A DNA stretch of 64,000 bases from Gordionus sp. m RMFG-2023 (lineage: Eukaryota > Nematomorpha > Gordioida > Chordodea > Parachordodidae). The notes beneath the pieces were generated by a model. It searched no databases, was not told where the DNA came from, and was given only the letters and a program-made list of their open reading frames with translations. The stretch's first letter is position 1. Every line of letters starts with the position of its first letter. The DNA lies in contig NC_088778.1 of NCBI RefSeq assembly GCF_954871325.1, positions 25,777,120-25,841,119 of the forward strand, written 5' to 3'. Made by a program: the position numbers and the translations under genes. This document shows positions 49,200-61,170 of the stretch, piece after piece.

Positions 49200-50010
49200 T
49201 TCTAAGAACTTTTCAAAGCCTGGTTCAGAAACCGGAAAACTTTTCATCCGGAACTGGAATGATATGGCAAAAATGCTGTTGTTTCGATGCCTGTGTTAAA
49301 TAGTTTTTAAAAAGTGGTTCTACTCCTAAAAAAATTGTTTAGGTGTTTTGGTTCTAAAATCTGATTCGGTACTGAGGGTTTCGGCTTCGACCTATTAAAC
49401 AATGCAACTTATTTTTAGAAATGTCCCGAAATTTTAAAATAGGTTTTTGAGTTGGATTCTCATAAATTTTAATAGATTGGTTCGGGTTTCTAGATTTCGC
49501 CTCGGGTTCTATTTCTGATTCAATCTAAACGGGCGAGCATGAACGGATGGATTAAAATATTTTAAACATTGGCCGAGTGAGCTGATTAAACAATACTTTT
49601 AAAATGATGGAAGGGTGAATTTAAACATTTATCGGGCTAAATGAGCCGAACAAATATTATCCCTTTTATTTCATAATAATATAGCATATTTAATAAGTTT
49701 AAATATAAATACAATAGATATTAAAAATAAAAAACCAAACCAAATCATTAAAATAATTTTTGAAACAATTATAAACAAAATTTTTGATAGTTAGATTTTT
49801 AAAAAAAATTATAGACGAGCGTAGCAGGTTAAATTCTTCTTAACAATGGGCGGGCGTTCCGATTAAAACCCACCCATTGCAGATTTCTAATTTGGTTTAA
49901 TATCTTATAAACTTATCTATCGAGATTATTTTTTAAACGGCAAAAACATCACATCTAAAAATTTGTTATAGATAAAATCTTATATTATAATCTAATAAAA
50001 TTATGATAAT
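49200..50010. repeat. GGTTC-rich dispersed repeat, copy 2, interrupted by a MITE
   Basis: The two halves (49200-49520 and 49895-50010) match consecutive parts of the copies at 37500, 54800 and 62640. Between them lies the 49525-49895 element. Confidence 0.5.
49525..49895. mobile_element. GC-patch MITE of the TAGAGGTCTGCAA family
   Basis: The interior carries GGTGAATTTAAACATTTATC, then CTAAATGAGCCGAACA and the 'ataaaaaaccaaaccaaatcatt' stretch, collinear with 2085-2478 and 7337-7717. The right end is CCCATTGCAGATTTCTA; the left end is eroded. It inserted into the GGTTC-rich repeat. Confidence 0.6.
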
Positions 50011-50476
50011 ATTATTATACAAAAGTTTCTTTAATTAATATATCCATTCTTTTGAATTGTGTTTTTAAAAAAATTATATATTGTTCTTAGGCTAGCCGCA
50101 GTCAGTAAATGTTTAAAAATTATATCCCAATACGGTATATTATTATATATAAAATCGTAACAAAATGTTTTTTTTATAAAATTAAAATGTTTTTTTTATA
50201 AAATTAATTCAGTGTTATTAAAAATAATATTTTATAAAATCCTTTGAAAAAAAATTAATATTGTTTACATTATAATTTATTTATAAAAATATCGTCTTTG
50301 TACATAGAGATTTATTTCATAAAAAATTATTTACAATTGTCTAGATCAATTATCATAAAAATATTATTAATCATGCTAAATTTATTTTTGAAGTGTTTAA
50401 GTGTTACAAAAAAAATAAATATTCAATTAAGCTATTATACAGTTGAGTAATCAGGATTTATTATAAAAGATAAGGA

Positions 50477-50497
50477 GGGGGGGGGGGGGGGGGGGGG
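50477..50497 (+). repeat. Run of 21 G
   Basis: The longest mononucleotide G tract in the window, preceded by AAGGA. Shorter G runs occur near 7664, 10325-10360, 26000, 26835 and 60590. Confidence 0.9.
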
Positions 50498-51004
50498 CAT
50501 TAAAAAATATTTAGGGGCTACTCCCCTGTTATTTATAGGCCATGGAACATGGGCTTCACTAACGGTGGGGTGGGAGATAGATCGGCTAAGGTCGATGATC
50601 TAGAAGTTTCAGAGGTAGGGACATGGGGATCCGGTTTTTTAGGAATATTATTCATTGATTGCAAATCTAAAATCTAAGGTTATATAAAAAAAATTAAGGC
50701 ACATGATTTTTGAAAAATTTAGGATGTAGGAAATTTCAGGGCATATTTCGAAAATTTCAAAAGTGTGGTATAGCACATTTAGCCCCAAATGGTGCCCAAC
50801 TTCTATATAAGCAAGGATTCAAACCAACGCTAAACCGAACGTTAAAAGGGTACAGGCCATTATTATTTACTGAATCTAAACTGAACCTGAACTATTAAAT
50901 AATTTGTCACTTGAACCTAAACCTGTAGGAATTAGTTTAGAATTAGGAATATCGGAAGTATCTTTATTAAATCAAACAACGGTAAAATTCTAATAACATA
51001 ATAT

Positions 51005-53833
51005 ATTTTTTTTTCCTCTTTAGCTTTCACCTTTTCTGGTGGTAAGCTCCTTCAATATCTCTCTTCACTTTATGTTATTCATCTCTTTTATCTAATTTGT
51101 ACTTCTTCATATTGGCTCTAACTTTATGGCCCCATTTGCCCATCACTTCCAAACTCTCAACCTTATTTCTTATGTAGTTCATAGGCCTTCTCATAGTGTG
51201 CCCATACCACCTAAGTCTGTTTACCATTATCTTAGTCTTAATGGGCAACTACCTTTAAACCTAGTATTCTTGTACTGCTCACTTTATCATCCAGCAATCA
51301 TCCTCAGCATTCTCATCTCCATAGTTAGACTTCTCTCGTCTGATTCCTTGGTTGTCCATGCGAACTATATAGAATAGTTGGTTGTACTATGGAACTGTAA
51401 ATTTTTCCCTTTAATTTCTATGGTATTCTTTTGTCAAATAGCACTCCTGATAAAGATCTCCACTTTAACCACCCTTGATTAATTTTCTTTATCTCTTTTT
51501 CTATTGTTTGCAGCTTTCAATTGCCGATATCTGCCATTCATTTATATCAATACTCTCTGTTTCATCTACTCCTATCACTATATACTCCGTCATTTCTCTA
51601 TTTACTTTTGGTCCATGCTTTTCTAGGATATTTATCCAACTCACTGATCTTTCTTTCATTTCATCCTTGGATTCGGCAAGTATCACAATATCATCTGCAA
51701 ATATTATATTCCACGGGACTGTTTGAGTTATGGACTGTGATAATACATCTATCTATTACTGTAATGAAGAGAAGTGGGCTGAGAGCCGACCCTTGATGAA
51801 CTCCCCTATCGTGAAGCATGCTGAAGTACCTGTTGTGCTACGGACCACATATACTGTATTATTCTTATATATTTTTCGGGAACCTTTTTCTGACGTAGCG
51901 CCCACCAGATAAGTTTTCTTGGATTCTATCGAAGGCCTTTTCTAGATCGAGAAAGACCATGTGTAGCTTTTTGTTCTTTTCCCTGTATTTTTCACTCATT
52001 TGCCTAATTGCGTGGATTGCATCAGTTGTTGAACTTCCAGGCATAAAGCCAAACTGAGTTTCTCCTATTTCGATTATGTCTCTTCTTTTTTCCATTATTT
52101 TTTCGTAGAGTTTAAGGCTGTGTGACATTAGTTTTATGCCCCTGTAATTTTGACAATTGTGTGGATCTCCTTTATTTTTGAGGATTGGATCTAGACTCCA
52201 TTTTTGAGGAATCTCTTCATTTATTTTCCAGTATTTTATTGTACAGATTTGTAAGGAGATGTATTCCATCATCTCCTAGTGCTTTAAGGCTTTCTATTGA
52301 ATATCATCTGGACCCCTAGCTTTGTTGTTTTTCATATGCTTGAGGCATGTAATTATTTCTTGTTCTGTTATTGGTTGTACAAGGTTTTGATATGGGGAGT
52401 GTTCATCTAGAAGTAGTATGTGGGGATTAAAGTTGAGAAGCTCCTGAAAATATTCTTTCTATTCTTCTATCTATTAATTATTTTTTTTTCCTTTATTATC
52501 AATTTCCCATCTTTATTTTTGATTACTTTCGGAGATCCGTTTATATCCCTAGAATTCTTTTCTCGCTGTTTGGCTAATCTGTATATTTTATTCTGCTATT
52601 TGGTAGGTAGTTCATCATAATCGTATGTCATAGCTTTGGCCCTAGTCCCCCCCCCCTTTCTATCTATTCTCTTGGATTTTTTGTAATTTGTATTGTCATC
52701 TGGGTTTTTGGATTTGTACCATATTTTATATAGGGCTTTTTTCTCCTGTATAATGGTTTGTACCCATTTATTCCACCACTATAGTTCTTTGTATGATTTG
52801 TTGCCTTCAAGCCTAGTGTCGATTTCACTGTCTATTAATCTAGATGAAAGGTCTGTCCACATTTTTTCACTGACTTGTGGGAATATATTTTGTTTTTAAT
52901 TTACCCCATTTGATGATGGTTCAAGTTTTATCTTATTTTGAGTGGATTTATTTGAGATGTGTAAATCGTTGCGCGGCTATATCTTCTCCTGGGATGACTT
53001 TGCAGTCCATTACATTTGTTAGTCTTCTGCAAGTAATTAGCATGTAATCTATCTGTGTTTTCCTTGTTTTCCTATGTTAAGTGTTGGTTAAGGCAAGGTC
53101 GAAGGCTTACTCAAATTTCAGTACATGCTCTCATTTCTTTCGCCGTATCAAAATCACTTGCTTTTCCCACATGCCCATTTCACCACCTATTATGAATAGG
53201 TTATCCTTAGGAATTTTCATTACAGCTTCATCAAGGATAGCTCTAAAGTCATCTTTCTCCTCTTCTTTGCAACCCGTTTGAGGAGCATATACAGAAAGGA
53301 TGTGTAGTATTGATTGACCAATACAGAGTTTTATCTATTAACTTCTACCATTGAGGAGGTTAGATCTTGACTGAAGATGATGCCGACACCGTTCCTATTT
53401 GCTAAGAATTCCATTATAGTACATTTTATACCCATCTTCAATAATTAAAATCTTCTGACCTTTCCATTATCAACTTTTCTCTTTTGTTCAACATTGGTGC
53501 TAATTCACCCGTCACCTTGTCTTCCTTGCTTTGATCTTAAATTTACTTTTCACAGGATGGTGGTCTACACCCTGAGCGTCGCTTGGAGGGAACGCCCTAG
53601 CTTTCATATTCCTATTTTTTCCTTCCTTTTTGTTTATTGGACAAGTATCCTAACACCCGGCTGTCCAGGCCTGTCGGTGACCGGGGTATCATCTCTGAGC
53701 TCCGAAATTTACCTTATCATATGTCTTTATAAGTCATCGAAAAAAACCTCAAAATTTTTATGTTCCTACCAGGATTGAACCTGGGACCTTCTGTTTCCAA
53801 GCCTACATCATAACCCACTAGGCCACCCCGGCG
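51005..53833 (-). mobile_element. Near full-length RTE-type LINE with tRNA-like 5' end, flanked by target duplication
   Basis: Minus strand. Flanks ATTCTAATAACATAATAT (50987-51004) and ATTCCAATAACATAATAT (53834-53851) are an 18-bp direct repeat with one mismatch, which fixes the ends. Order from the 5' end: tRNA-like head (53833-53763), about 200 bp leader, and an APE-type endonuclease from about 53560 to 52900 (RNGVGIIFSQDL, APQTGCKEEEKDDFRAILDE, RKTRKTQIDYMLIT, DCKVIPGEDIAAQ; the EN-start region has a small deletion). A linker follows to 52270, then reverse transcriptase (NYRGIKLMSHSLKLYEKI, TQFGFMPGSSTTDAIHAIRQ, HMVFLDLEKAFDRI, FADDIVILAE intact at about 51690), and a C-terminus ending near 51030 with an A-rich tail. 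Several frame slips and stops make it inactive. RTE-clade elements normally lack a tRNA head, so this is unusual. Confidence 0.88.
53763..53833 (-). promoter_or_regulatory. tRNA-like 5' head of the LINE (putative Pol III A and B boxes)
   Basis: On the minus strand TGGCCTAGTGGG fits the A-box consensus TRGCNNAGYNGG exactly. CCCAGGTTCAATCCTGG is a well-paired T-arm with a seven-base loop, giving a B box that differs from consensus at its last base. The acceptor and anticodon parts do not fold into a standard tRNA and there is no CCA-like 3' end, because the sequence continues straight into the LINE leader. Placed exactly at the element's 5' terminus, next to the target duplication. Inference: internal promoter taken from a tRNA or tRNA-derived SINE. 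Confidence 0.7.
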
Positions 53834-53851
53834 ATTCCAATAACATAATAT

Positions 53852-54799
53852 TGAAAGTAAAAATTATATATCTAATGGTGTAAAATAATATCATTTATAT
53901 AGAATGTTTAATTATTTAATCTCTAATGGTGTAAATTAGTATCATTTATATAGAATGTTTAATTATCTAACTAGAAGAAAGTTAATTTTCCATTATATTA
54001 TCTTTTACATTTTAACGTTAATTTAAATGCTTTATTTATATCCGCAAAACAATATAAAAACAGTTAATATAAAATTATGAATAAAAGACCATCAAAATAT
54101 AAAGAGTTAATACCAGCATAGAATAAAATCTAAAAAAATGAGGAAAAAAAATATATGTTACATGGGGAAAAGGATGAAATAACAATAATTAATATGCCAA
54201 CAATTCACAAAAAAGGCGTGGGGATGAGGGGATCAATACAGCTCTCCATACTAATTTTTCTTAATTATAATTTTAATTTAAATAGCTATAATTTGCACTA
54301 TAGGAAACTAATTGACCTTATAGTTGTAATTTGTAATCATAATTCCAATAATGGACTAACTTTAAATATTACATTACTACAGGCCTTATTAAACTAAATA
54401 AATGTAATGAATCATGTAATATCCCATTATGGATTGAAATTATATATTGCATCTAAAACTTACATGAAAATTCGAATAAATACTAAGAATTGTTATATAT
54501 GAAGGGATTTGGAATCAAATTCAACAAAAAAATCTATTTTTTTTAATAAGCAGCTTTCTTATTTATTAAATTATCATGCGAGCGCAGGAATCATACAGGG
54601 CTCCTTCCACGCCAGCTTGTAATATGGTGCCCCAATCCTCCACCAAGTAGAGATTTTAAGAATCAAATTAGACAGGAATTAAAGAAATTTATTTAAGTAA
54701 TAAAATAATGATTCTTATCACAATTTATCAATATATATTTTAGTCAAAGTTTTTATATATATGTATATATAAAACATTTGAATATTTTTATTACAAAAA
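53852..54799. other. AT-rich region, no gene recognised
   Basis: Contains a short direct repeat ('tctaatggtgtaaa...tatcatttatatagaatgtttaatta' at about 53872 and 53922). No coding pattern. Confidence 0.35.
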
Positions 54800-55330
54800 G
54801 ATAATGAGGGATCATTTGAAACCTGGACTAAAAGAGTTTACGGTTCTAAATAGAAATGGATTATGGTCCTAAAAATTTTATTAGGTGATCCGGTTATTTG
54901 ATATGACGCGGTACTATCTGTTCCTTATATTTAGTAATGGGGTTTGGTTTCGGTTTCCATCATTTTTAAAAGATTGGTTCGGGCTCCTAAATTTGATCCG
55001 ATTCTGTTTTCGGTTCCATCTGGTTAGGTTCTAAATTAAAAAGGAAATAAATTGAACATATATATATTTTTTTAGTGTAAACAAAAACATCTATGAACTT
55101 TATAATATATATTTTAAAAAAAAATTACTAGAAAATTGCCAACCAAATCATTATTTAAGTTATTATATCTTACGAACTTATTTAACCTTTACCCTTATAC
55201 CTAGGATAGTTTTCTAAATAATAAAAACATCACATTTAAAAAAAAAATAATTTGTCATAAATATAATAAGAATAAAATGATGTAATATTATATCTCTAAT
55301 AAAAATTTATAAAATATTTTTTATTAACAA
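54800..55330. repeat. GGTTC-rich dispersed repeat, copy 3
   Basis: The most complete uninterrupted copy: 'gaaacctggactaaaagagtttacggttc' at the start, 'ttcggttccatctggttaggttc' in the middle, 'acccttatacctagga' and 'ataagaataaaatgatgtaatatt' at the end. Confidence 0.55.
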
Positions 55331-55375
55331 ATGGTTTAATCCAGGTTTAGATCACCCCTTGAGATTAATTTCTTA

Positions 55376-56185
55376 CAGAGTTGTTAAACGCTACTTTTAA
55401 AAGTAGCGCGCTACCGCTATCGCTATTTGTTAAAAAAAGTAGCGCGCTACCGCTATTTGTCAAAAAAAGTAGCTTGCTATTAGCTACTATTTTTTAAAAG
55501 TAGCTTTAGCTATTTTTTAAAAGTAGCTTTAGTTACTTTTTAAGCTACTTTTTATAAAAAAAATTTACAAACAAATTTTTTATTTTTTGCTTATAATGTT
55601 ATTGTATAGTAAATATATAAAAACCAACATTTATAAATATTAAAATATTAGTTTTGATTATAAAAAAATTTATGTAATAAAAATAAATATTTATGGTAAT
55701 TTGTTGCATTTTAATAATAAAATCATTTCAATATTATCATCCCCAAGTCTAGAGCGACGATCAGAAAGTATAAGTTTTGCCTTACTAAATAATCTCTCGA
55801 CACTAGCACTTGAGGGCACGTATTTAATCTTATATAGATATTTTTAATATAAGATAGATTATCAATAATTTTATTTGCAAGTACATCGTATGTCTGGCAT
55901 CCTATTATTATTTAAGGGCTAATTCCACAGATCTTCTTTTTAAAGTCCTAGGGTCTAGCCAATAGTCTGTGATTCCCAAATAAGCTCAAAAATATTTAAT
56001 CAGAACAATTTTTAAATATAAATAAGTTTTTACCTTCTGTTATGTGTCCAACTACCTCCCGTAGTACATATATATGATATCTCTGATAACTCTACTATTT
56101 GAGCATCTTTCATTATTTTAAAGTTATCTGCTATTTTATTCATTAGTGTCTGGCGACATAAGTTGTACCAGGGGATAGAGTTTTA
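55376..56185 (-). mobile_element. ZBED-like hAT transposon relic with TAGCGCGCTA subterminal repeats
   Basis: The + strand left end CAGAGTTGTTAAACGCTACT is a hAT-like terminus. It is followed to about 55560 by repeated AGTAGCGCGCTACCGCTAT and AGTAGCTTTAGC units, as known for Ac/Charlie-type hATs. On the minus strand 56185-56040 reads IPWYNLCRQTLMNKIADNF then CTTGGSWTHNRR (the TTDGWT region). About 55960-55920 reads DPRTLKRRSVELAL-like. 55855-55745 reads SSASVERLFSKAKLILSD then RRSRLGDDN (hATC signature). Most of the middle of the protein is deleted. The far terminus was not found. Dead. Confidence 0.7.
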
Positions 56186-56693
56186 ATCATCATGGTAAAT
56201 GATGGATTATCAACATAGGACAACATATTGAAAATAAAAAAAATCCAAATTATCTCAAATTTTTGAAAATTGGGATAATTATATATGGTCATTGTGACAC
56301 TTTATAATTATTTATTTTATTTTTATTTCTAAATAATAAATTTATAGTTATAATCTTCCATATTCTATAATAAATATTTAATTTTTTTCTCATTATTAGT
56401 ACATTTGAATTTGGACAACAAAATTGATTAAAGTGCTATATAAATTATTATAAATTTACCCAAAATTGGAAGAAGTACATTAAAGAAGCAAAGAACTTCA
56501 AATTTAAAGTTAAAATCTCAAGCTTCTCCTCACCTTATTTCTACCAAAATATATTGTGTTTGTGTCTTTAAAAAAAATAAAATTTTTGTTATATAGTATA
56601 TATAAATAAATAAAGTTATAAATATTCAAGATATAAAAAAACTTTAACTGAAAATGATTATCACTTATCATAAACATAACTTTCGATCTATAT

Positions 56694-56912
56694 AACCCCT
56701 CATTCAAATTTAGCGCAAATTCGCGGTGAATTACAAAATAGGTTAATATTTGTATTATATCCCGCATATTCAAATTCACGCTAACTATGAATGAGGGGTT
56801 GACCAGCATATATAGTTAACACAAATTCGTGACAAAGTATATACAAAATATGCTGAATTTTTCTGCAATTGTACTTCTCCGTGAATTCGCGCTAACTATG
56901 AATGCAGGTTAA
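56694..56912. repeat. Palindromic GAATTCGCG repeat cluster
   Basis: TAACCCCTCATTCAAATTTA, then GCGCAAATTCGCGG, is mirrored by CACGCTAACTATGAATGAGG then GGTTG at 56765-56802, forming an inverted repeat of about 108 bp. A second related end (GTGAATTCGCGCTAACTATG, AATGCAGGTT) follows at 56880-56912. Same family as 25460-25560. Confidence 0.5.
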
Positions 56913-57292
56913 AAGAGTGGGATTTTTTGTATCTATCGGATTTGGAAAATTAAAAAAATAGAATTAATGAATAAAAAAATATGACATGTTTTTTTATTCC
57001 CTAAAAATTAAAAAGATAGAGAAAAAAATAAATTATATTTTCCAGAATTGACAGGAAATGGATATCCGCACCAATATTCAGACTCTTTTTTTCCAAACCG
57101 AATTGGGACCCAAAATTATTTCGGGTTATGAAACTCAACCTGAACCAGAGTCTAAATTTGAACCATTTTATTTAATTTTATTTAATAATAATATTATTTT
57201 AAATAGAGTAAAAAAAAATTAAAAAAAACAATATTTACTAATTTTGATTATAAAAAAAATTCTTGACACAATTTTATTAACCCATAATTAAC

Positions 57293-59209
57293 ATGTTCAA
57301 TTTTATAAGGATCTTTAGTCTATACATCATACACGCTATAGGAATTCAAAATATTTTTAAATCTTCTATTTACCCTGGGAACCAAGGTAAATATAATATT
57401 ATAGTATATGTAATAAGATTTTCACTTTTAAATTATATTCGATTATTGAAATATCTAAAAATGAGAAGAATCTATGGCCCCGTTGCTTATTTTATTTTTA
57501 AATATATTGAGCTGGGTTGGGCCTGGGTTTGTAATTATTCAAATATTTATATGAACTAGGTTGGGTGTAAATCCAACTATCTAACTTCCAACGACTTTAT
57601 ATTAGGTTTTATGTATTGATATTTCTAGCGTGCAATCCATGAATAGATTAGTTAAATAGAATATTTAAAATAAATTACATGCCGCGTCACCACTATGACA
57701 TTTATTAATTTCAATCTAGCGGCGCGATTTAAATTAATAGTTGATAAATTTTATGAAAGGCTCTTAATTATATATAAGTTTTAAAAAAAAATTTAAGAAA
57801 TAATTCGGCACTTTTTAGGGTGTATGAAGTGTCATCATCTATATTTCGTTATATATTATATCCATACCATATACAAATTACCAATATTTATATTCCTATT
57901 TAAAAATTATTTTAATATATTCAAACCATAAAAGATTCAAATGATTCCAGTATTATAATGACGAACATTATATTGAGACATGGTGAGAGACCTCCTCTCG
58001 AATTATATATGTTTAAAAATTACCTATTCAACGGGAGTCGTTGGCCAAATGGTAAGAATAACCTTACGGACAATGGCATTAATGAGATCCTCGAAGCTGG
58101 AAGGCTCCTTAAAAATAGATACGTTAAAATTTTTAATCGTCCACTCAGTTTAATCGATATAAAATCGGTATCCTCTGATTCAAGAAGGACCAAAAGTTCA
58201 GCTTTGGCCTTCTTATATGGCTTTATGGGGAATAAAATGGATTCCATTACGCGAAATAAAGTAAATAATTATACACGTAATAATATGTAATATAGCTATA
58301 TTAAAATATGTAAAGGTTTTAGGTATGGAAGAATATGATGCCTTCCACATAACAACCGAAGATGATATATTATTTATTAGTCTCAAGAAATGTTACAATC
58401 ATATCATCGAAATAATTAATACCCTAACCATACCAAACACCACTTTAGTAAATTACGTCAATACCAATATAAACCTTTATGATAAGATCAAAAAACATTC
58501 AGGGTTAGGAGAAAGTTTGTCTCCTTTGTCAATGGTAATTGTGGCAGACCCATTATTATGTGATAAAGCATATAATTATTCCTTACCTGATTGGGTGACT
58601 CCTGATATTTATAATTTTATACAAAATTATGTTGATAAAACCTTTGGGTTGATGTACAAGGATAACGCTGGTTTATTAAAATGGACCAATGGACTTTTGA
58701 CAAACAAAATTTTTTGTAGTATGATAAAACATTTTGATTCTCGTTGGCTGGATATCAAATATCCTTGGTTTAAAAATTATTTGATATGTGACGAGATTAA
58801 TAAACACAATAAGATCGAAGATCCAAAATTTATTCATATTTTTTCCGCCCATGATATTACTATAGCTGGTGTAATGTCTATGTTTCAAATAGCGTTTGAT
58901 TTCAGACCAAAGACAGCAAGCGCTTTCATGGTCGAATTATGGAGATATTCAAACCCTACTTATCTTAGCTCAAATATTAGTTCATTTAATTCATCAAACG
59001 ATAATTGGATCTATTCTACAGACCCTTATGTCCCATTTGTTTATGATTTAAAATTTATTTATAAAACTGATAGAAATGGTAAAGGCGAAATAAAAAATAT
59101 AGAAAGAGATGTTCGTTTTGAGATAGCCATTCAAATGGTAAAGGATAAATTAGTCGCTACTCTTGAAGATGCATTGACAACATGTACTCCATATACTAGA
59201 AGAATTTAG
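57293..59209 (+). CDS. Histidine acid phosphatase, copy C (three exons, intact)
   Basis: Exons 57293-57386, 57935-58260 and 58316-59209 give 437 aa in register; introns are 548 and 55 bp. The first two exons have exactly the same lengths as in copies A and B (94 and 326 nt). N-terminal MFNFIRIFSLYIIHAIGI is a signal peptide. The nucleophile motif reads RHGERPP at residues 46-52. SSDSRRTKSSALAF and SAHDITIAG (His319-Asp320) complete the active-site set of branch-2 histidine acid phosphatases. The protein ends CTPYTRRI with no anchor, so it is likely secreted or lysosomal. The substrate cannot be read from sequence. By eye it is a close paralogue of A and B over the whole exon 3, and introns are recognisably alike too, so the duplications are not ancient. 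Confidence 0.88.
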
Positions 59210-60619
59210 CTATCGTTATTTCCTATAATGTATAAAATTAATTTTTAATCAGTTATTAGTTAAGGATATTTGTATAATATATTAATTACTAAGAGTGCGT
59301 TCAAAGTCATAATTTTATTATAAAAAAAAATTATTATTGAAACTAAAGAAATCAAATTTGGGCCCATAAAGTATAAAATCAAGATTCATTTTTGTTTTAA
59401 AATTTTTTGATTTTGAATAAAATCAAAATGTAGCCAAATGTTTATCTACATATATAATTTAACCAGATAATAAAATCATTATAGAATTTATCAATGTTAT
59501 TAATTAATTCACATAATTAACTAAAATGTTCTTATGGATCAGTTATGGTTATAATTAATTCAATAAATGTATCAATTACTACAAATAAAAGAAAGAAAAA
59601 AAATATTTACGATAGCGCTGTTAAGTAACGTCATAAAGTAATTTGTTACTACTGTAATAGTAACGGGTAGCTATCATCAGATACTTTTCGGCTTTTAAAA
59701 TAACTATGGGAAAAATTATAAAAATTTATTTTTATTATATTTAGCCTATTTTTTTAAATTTTATTAATTAACTATTGGGCCTAGTTCTTTTTTAAACATC
59801 CACCATAGTTTTCATCTTAATTGCTTTCTAAATTTATTATCCAACATTTTGTATTGTAAATGAGGGGGTTTTTAATTGAATTCATGATCCAAAAAATAAT
59901 TCTTTTATATATTCACAATATTTTGATAGTTGGTAGCAGAGCTAAAATAATTTAAGTTATTCTTTTTAAAATTTATGAAAGGAATACCATAATTAAAAAG
60001 TTTTAATTAATAAAGGGAAAACACGTCACCGAAGGCGGCGAAATTTTAGTTTTTGAGGGGCGTTAACATCCAATGAAAATCCAGAACGTCTACATGAGCG
60101 GGGTTGGTAGGACCAGTTTGCTTCTAATTTTTTAAAGAGGGGTAGTAGAGAGTAGGGGAGGGGTAGGCTAGAGGTATGCTAAATTTATTGGGGGGTTTTC
60201 TATTAAATTTTTTAATTAGGGCAAAATATATTCCTATTATAATAATAAAATGATACTGCTAAACAATGACCAAATTTATCTATTGTTTACAATCATAGTC
60301 ATTATTTTTCAAATAAAATTTATTTATGGATAATTTTCCTGTCTTTTCAAATGTAATTTTAAAAAATTAGGCATTCCACCAGAAAGCTCATTTTCATGCC
60401 AAACAATATACTATCATAATGCATTGCATTCATTGTAAATAAGGCGGTTTTTTTTAATTATTCATGTTCTAAATAATGACTCCTTCACATTCACTTTTTT
60501 TATAGTTGGTAATAGAGTATTGATAATTTTAAAATATTTGAAAGGAGTATCATTATAATTAAAAACGCGTGGGCGGGGGAATTTTTTAGGGGGGGGGGGT
60601 AGATATAGGTTTTTGAGTG
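59210..60619. other. 3' flank of phosphatase copy C with a local direct duplication
   Basis: 59750-60070 and 60340-60620 share wording in order ('attgtaaatgagggggttttt', 'atagttggtagcagag', 'gaaaggaataccataattaaaa' against 'attgtaaataaggcggtttttt', 'atagttggtaatagag', 'gaaaggagtatcattataatt'). A hAT-like terminus fragment with AGTAACG / TAGTAACGGGTAG lies at 59620-59680. No gene. Confidence 0.4.
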
Positions 60620-61170
60620 CTGTTTGCATATTGCATCCTGTGAATATCCTGTCATGTAGACGATGCTGCCATGTCGCATGTCTGGGCTAGTCGTGATAGT
60701 TTTCCCCTTTCCTTGATTTTGACCCCGTTGCTATGTCCACCATAATTTTATTCAAACCTGACCTTTTGTCACCCAGATGCCAATGGAAATTGACCCTCAG
60801 TATCAATTTTCCTCCTTCAGAATGCATCACTCTCTAACATTGTTAGAAAATCTTTCTTCTCCACATCTAAACATCCAATCTGTGGAGTTTAGGCCCTCCT
60901 CGATTTTTGGTGAGCTTGATCCCTCTTTATATATCTGAGCATCTCTTATTTCCGAGAACTTTGTTTTTGAACTTTGCATAAGATAATACCTACTCTATTC
61001 CTATACTTTACTCCTTTACGAGCTATTTCGCCTTGACTCCCGACCATTTCGTCTTTTGCAGGCATACAATATCAAACTTTCTCTGCTTTATTGTTTACCA
61101 GCTCTATACTCTTGCCCGTCTATTTTATAACATTCCGACTACTGAAATCTTTTACATTTCACGTGAGTCA
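60620..61170 (-). mobile_element. Second RTE-type LINE family, endonuclease fragment
   Basis: The minus strand reads, in several frames, the APE endonuclease of an RTE element: TGKSIELVNNKAEKV, then DIVCLQKTKWSGVKAK (about 61110-61030), TPQIGCLDVEKKDFLTMLES (about 60905-60825), NFHWHLGDKRSG, GGHSNGVKIKERGK and LAQTCDMA (about 60700). The catalytic Asn-Gly of the usual DFNGHVG motif is altered. The wording differs from the 51-53 kb LINE, so it is another subfamily. The reverse transcriptase part is missing; no tRNA-like head is seen. Confidence 0.65.

Noticed and set aside
51126-51796. Several + strand open frames across 51.1-53.8 kb
   Set aside because: They are antisense shadows of the minus-strand LINE.
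53763-53833. A genuine tRNA gene on the minus strand
   Set aside because: The boxes are good but the acceptor and anticodon arms do not close, and the segment is fused to the LINE leader within one target duplication.
59620-59680. Complete MITE with AGTAACG / TAGTAACG wording
   Set aside because: Only one end-like fragment is visible; no partner terminus or target duplication found.
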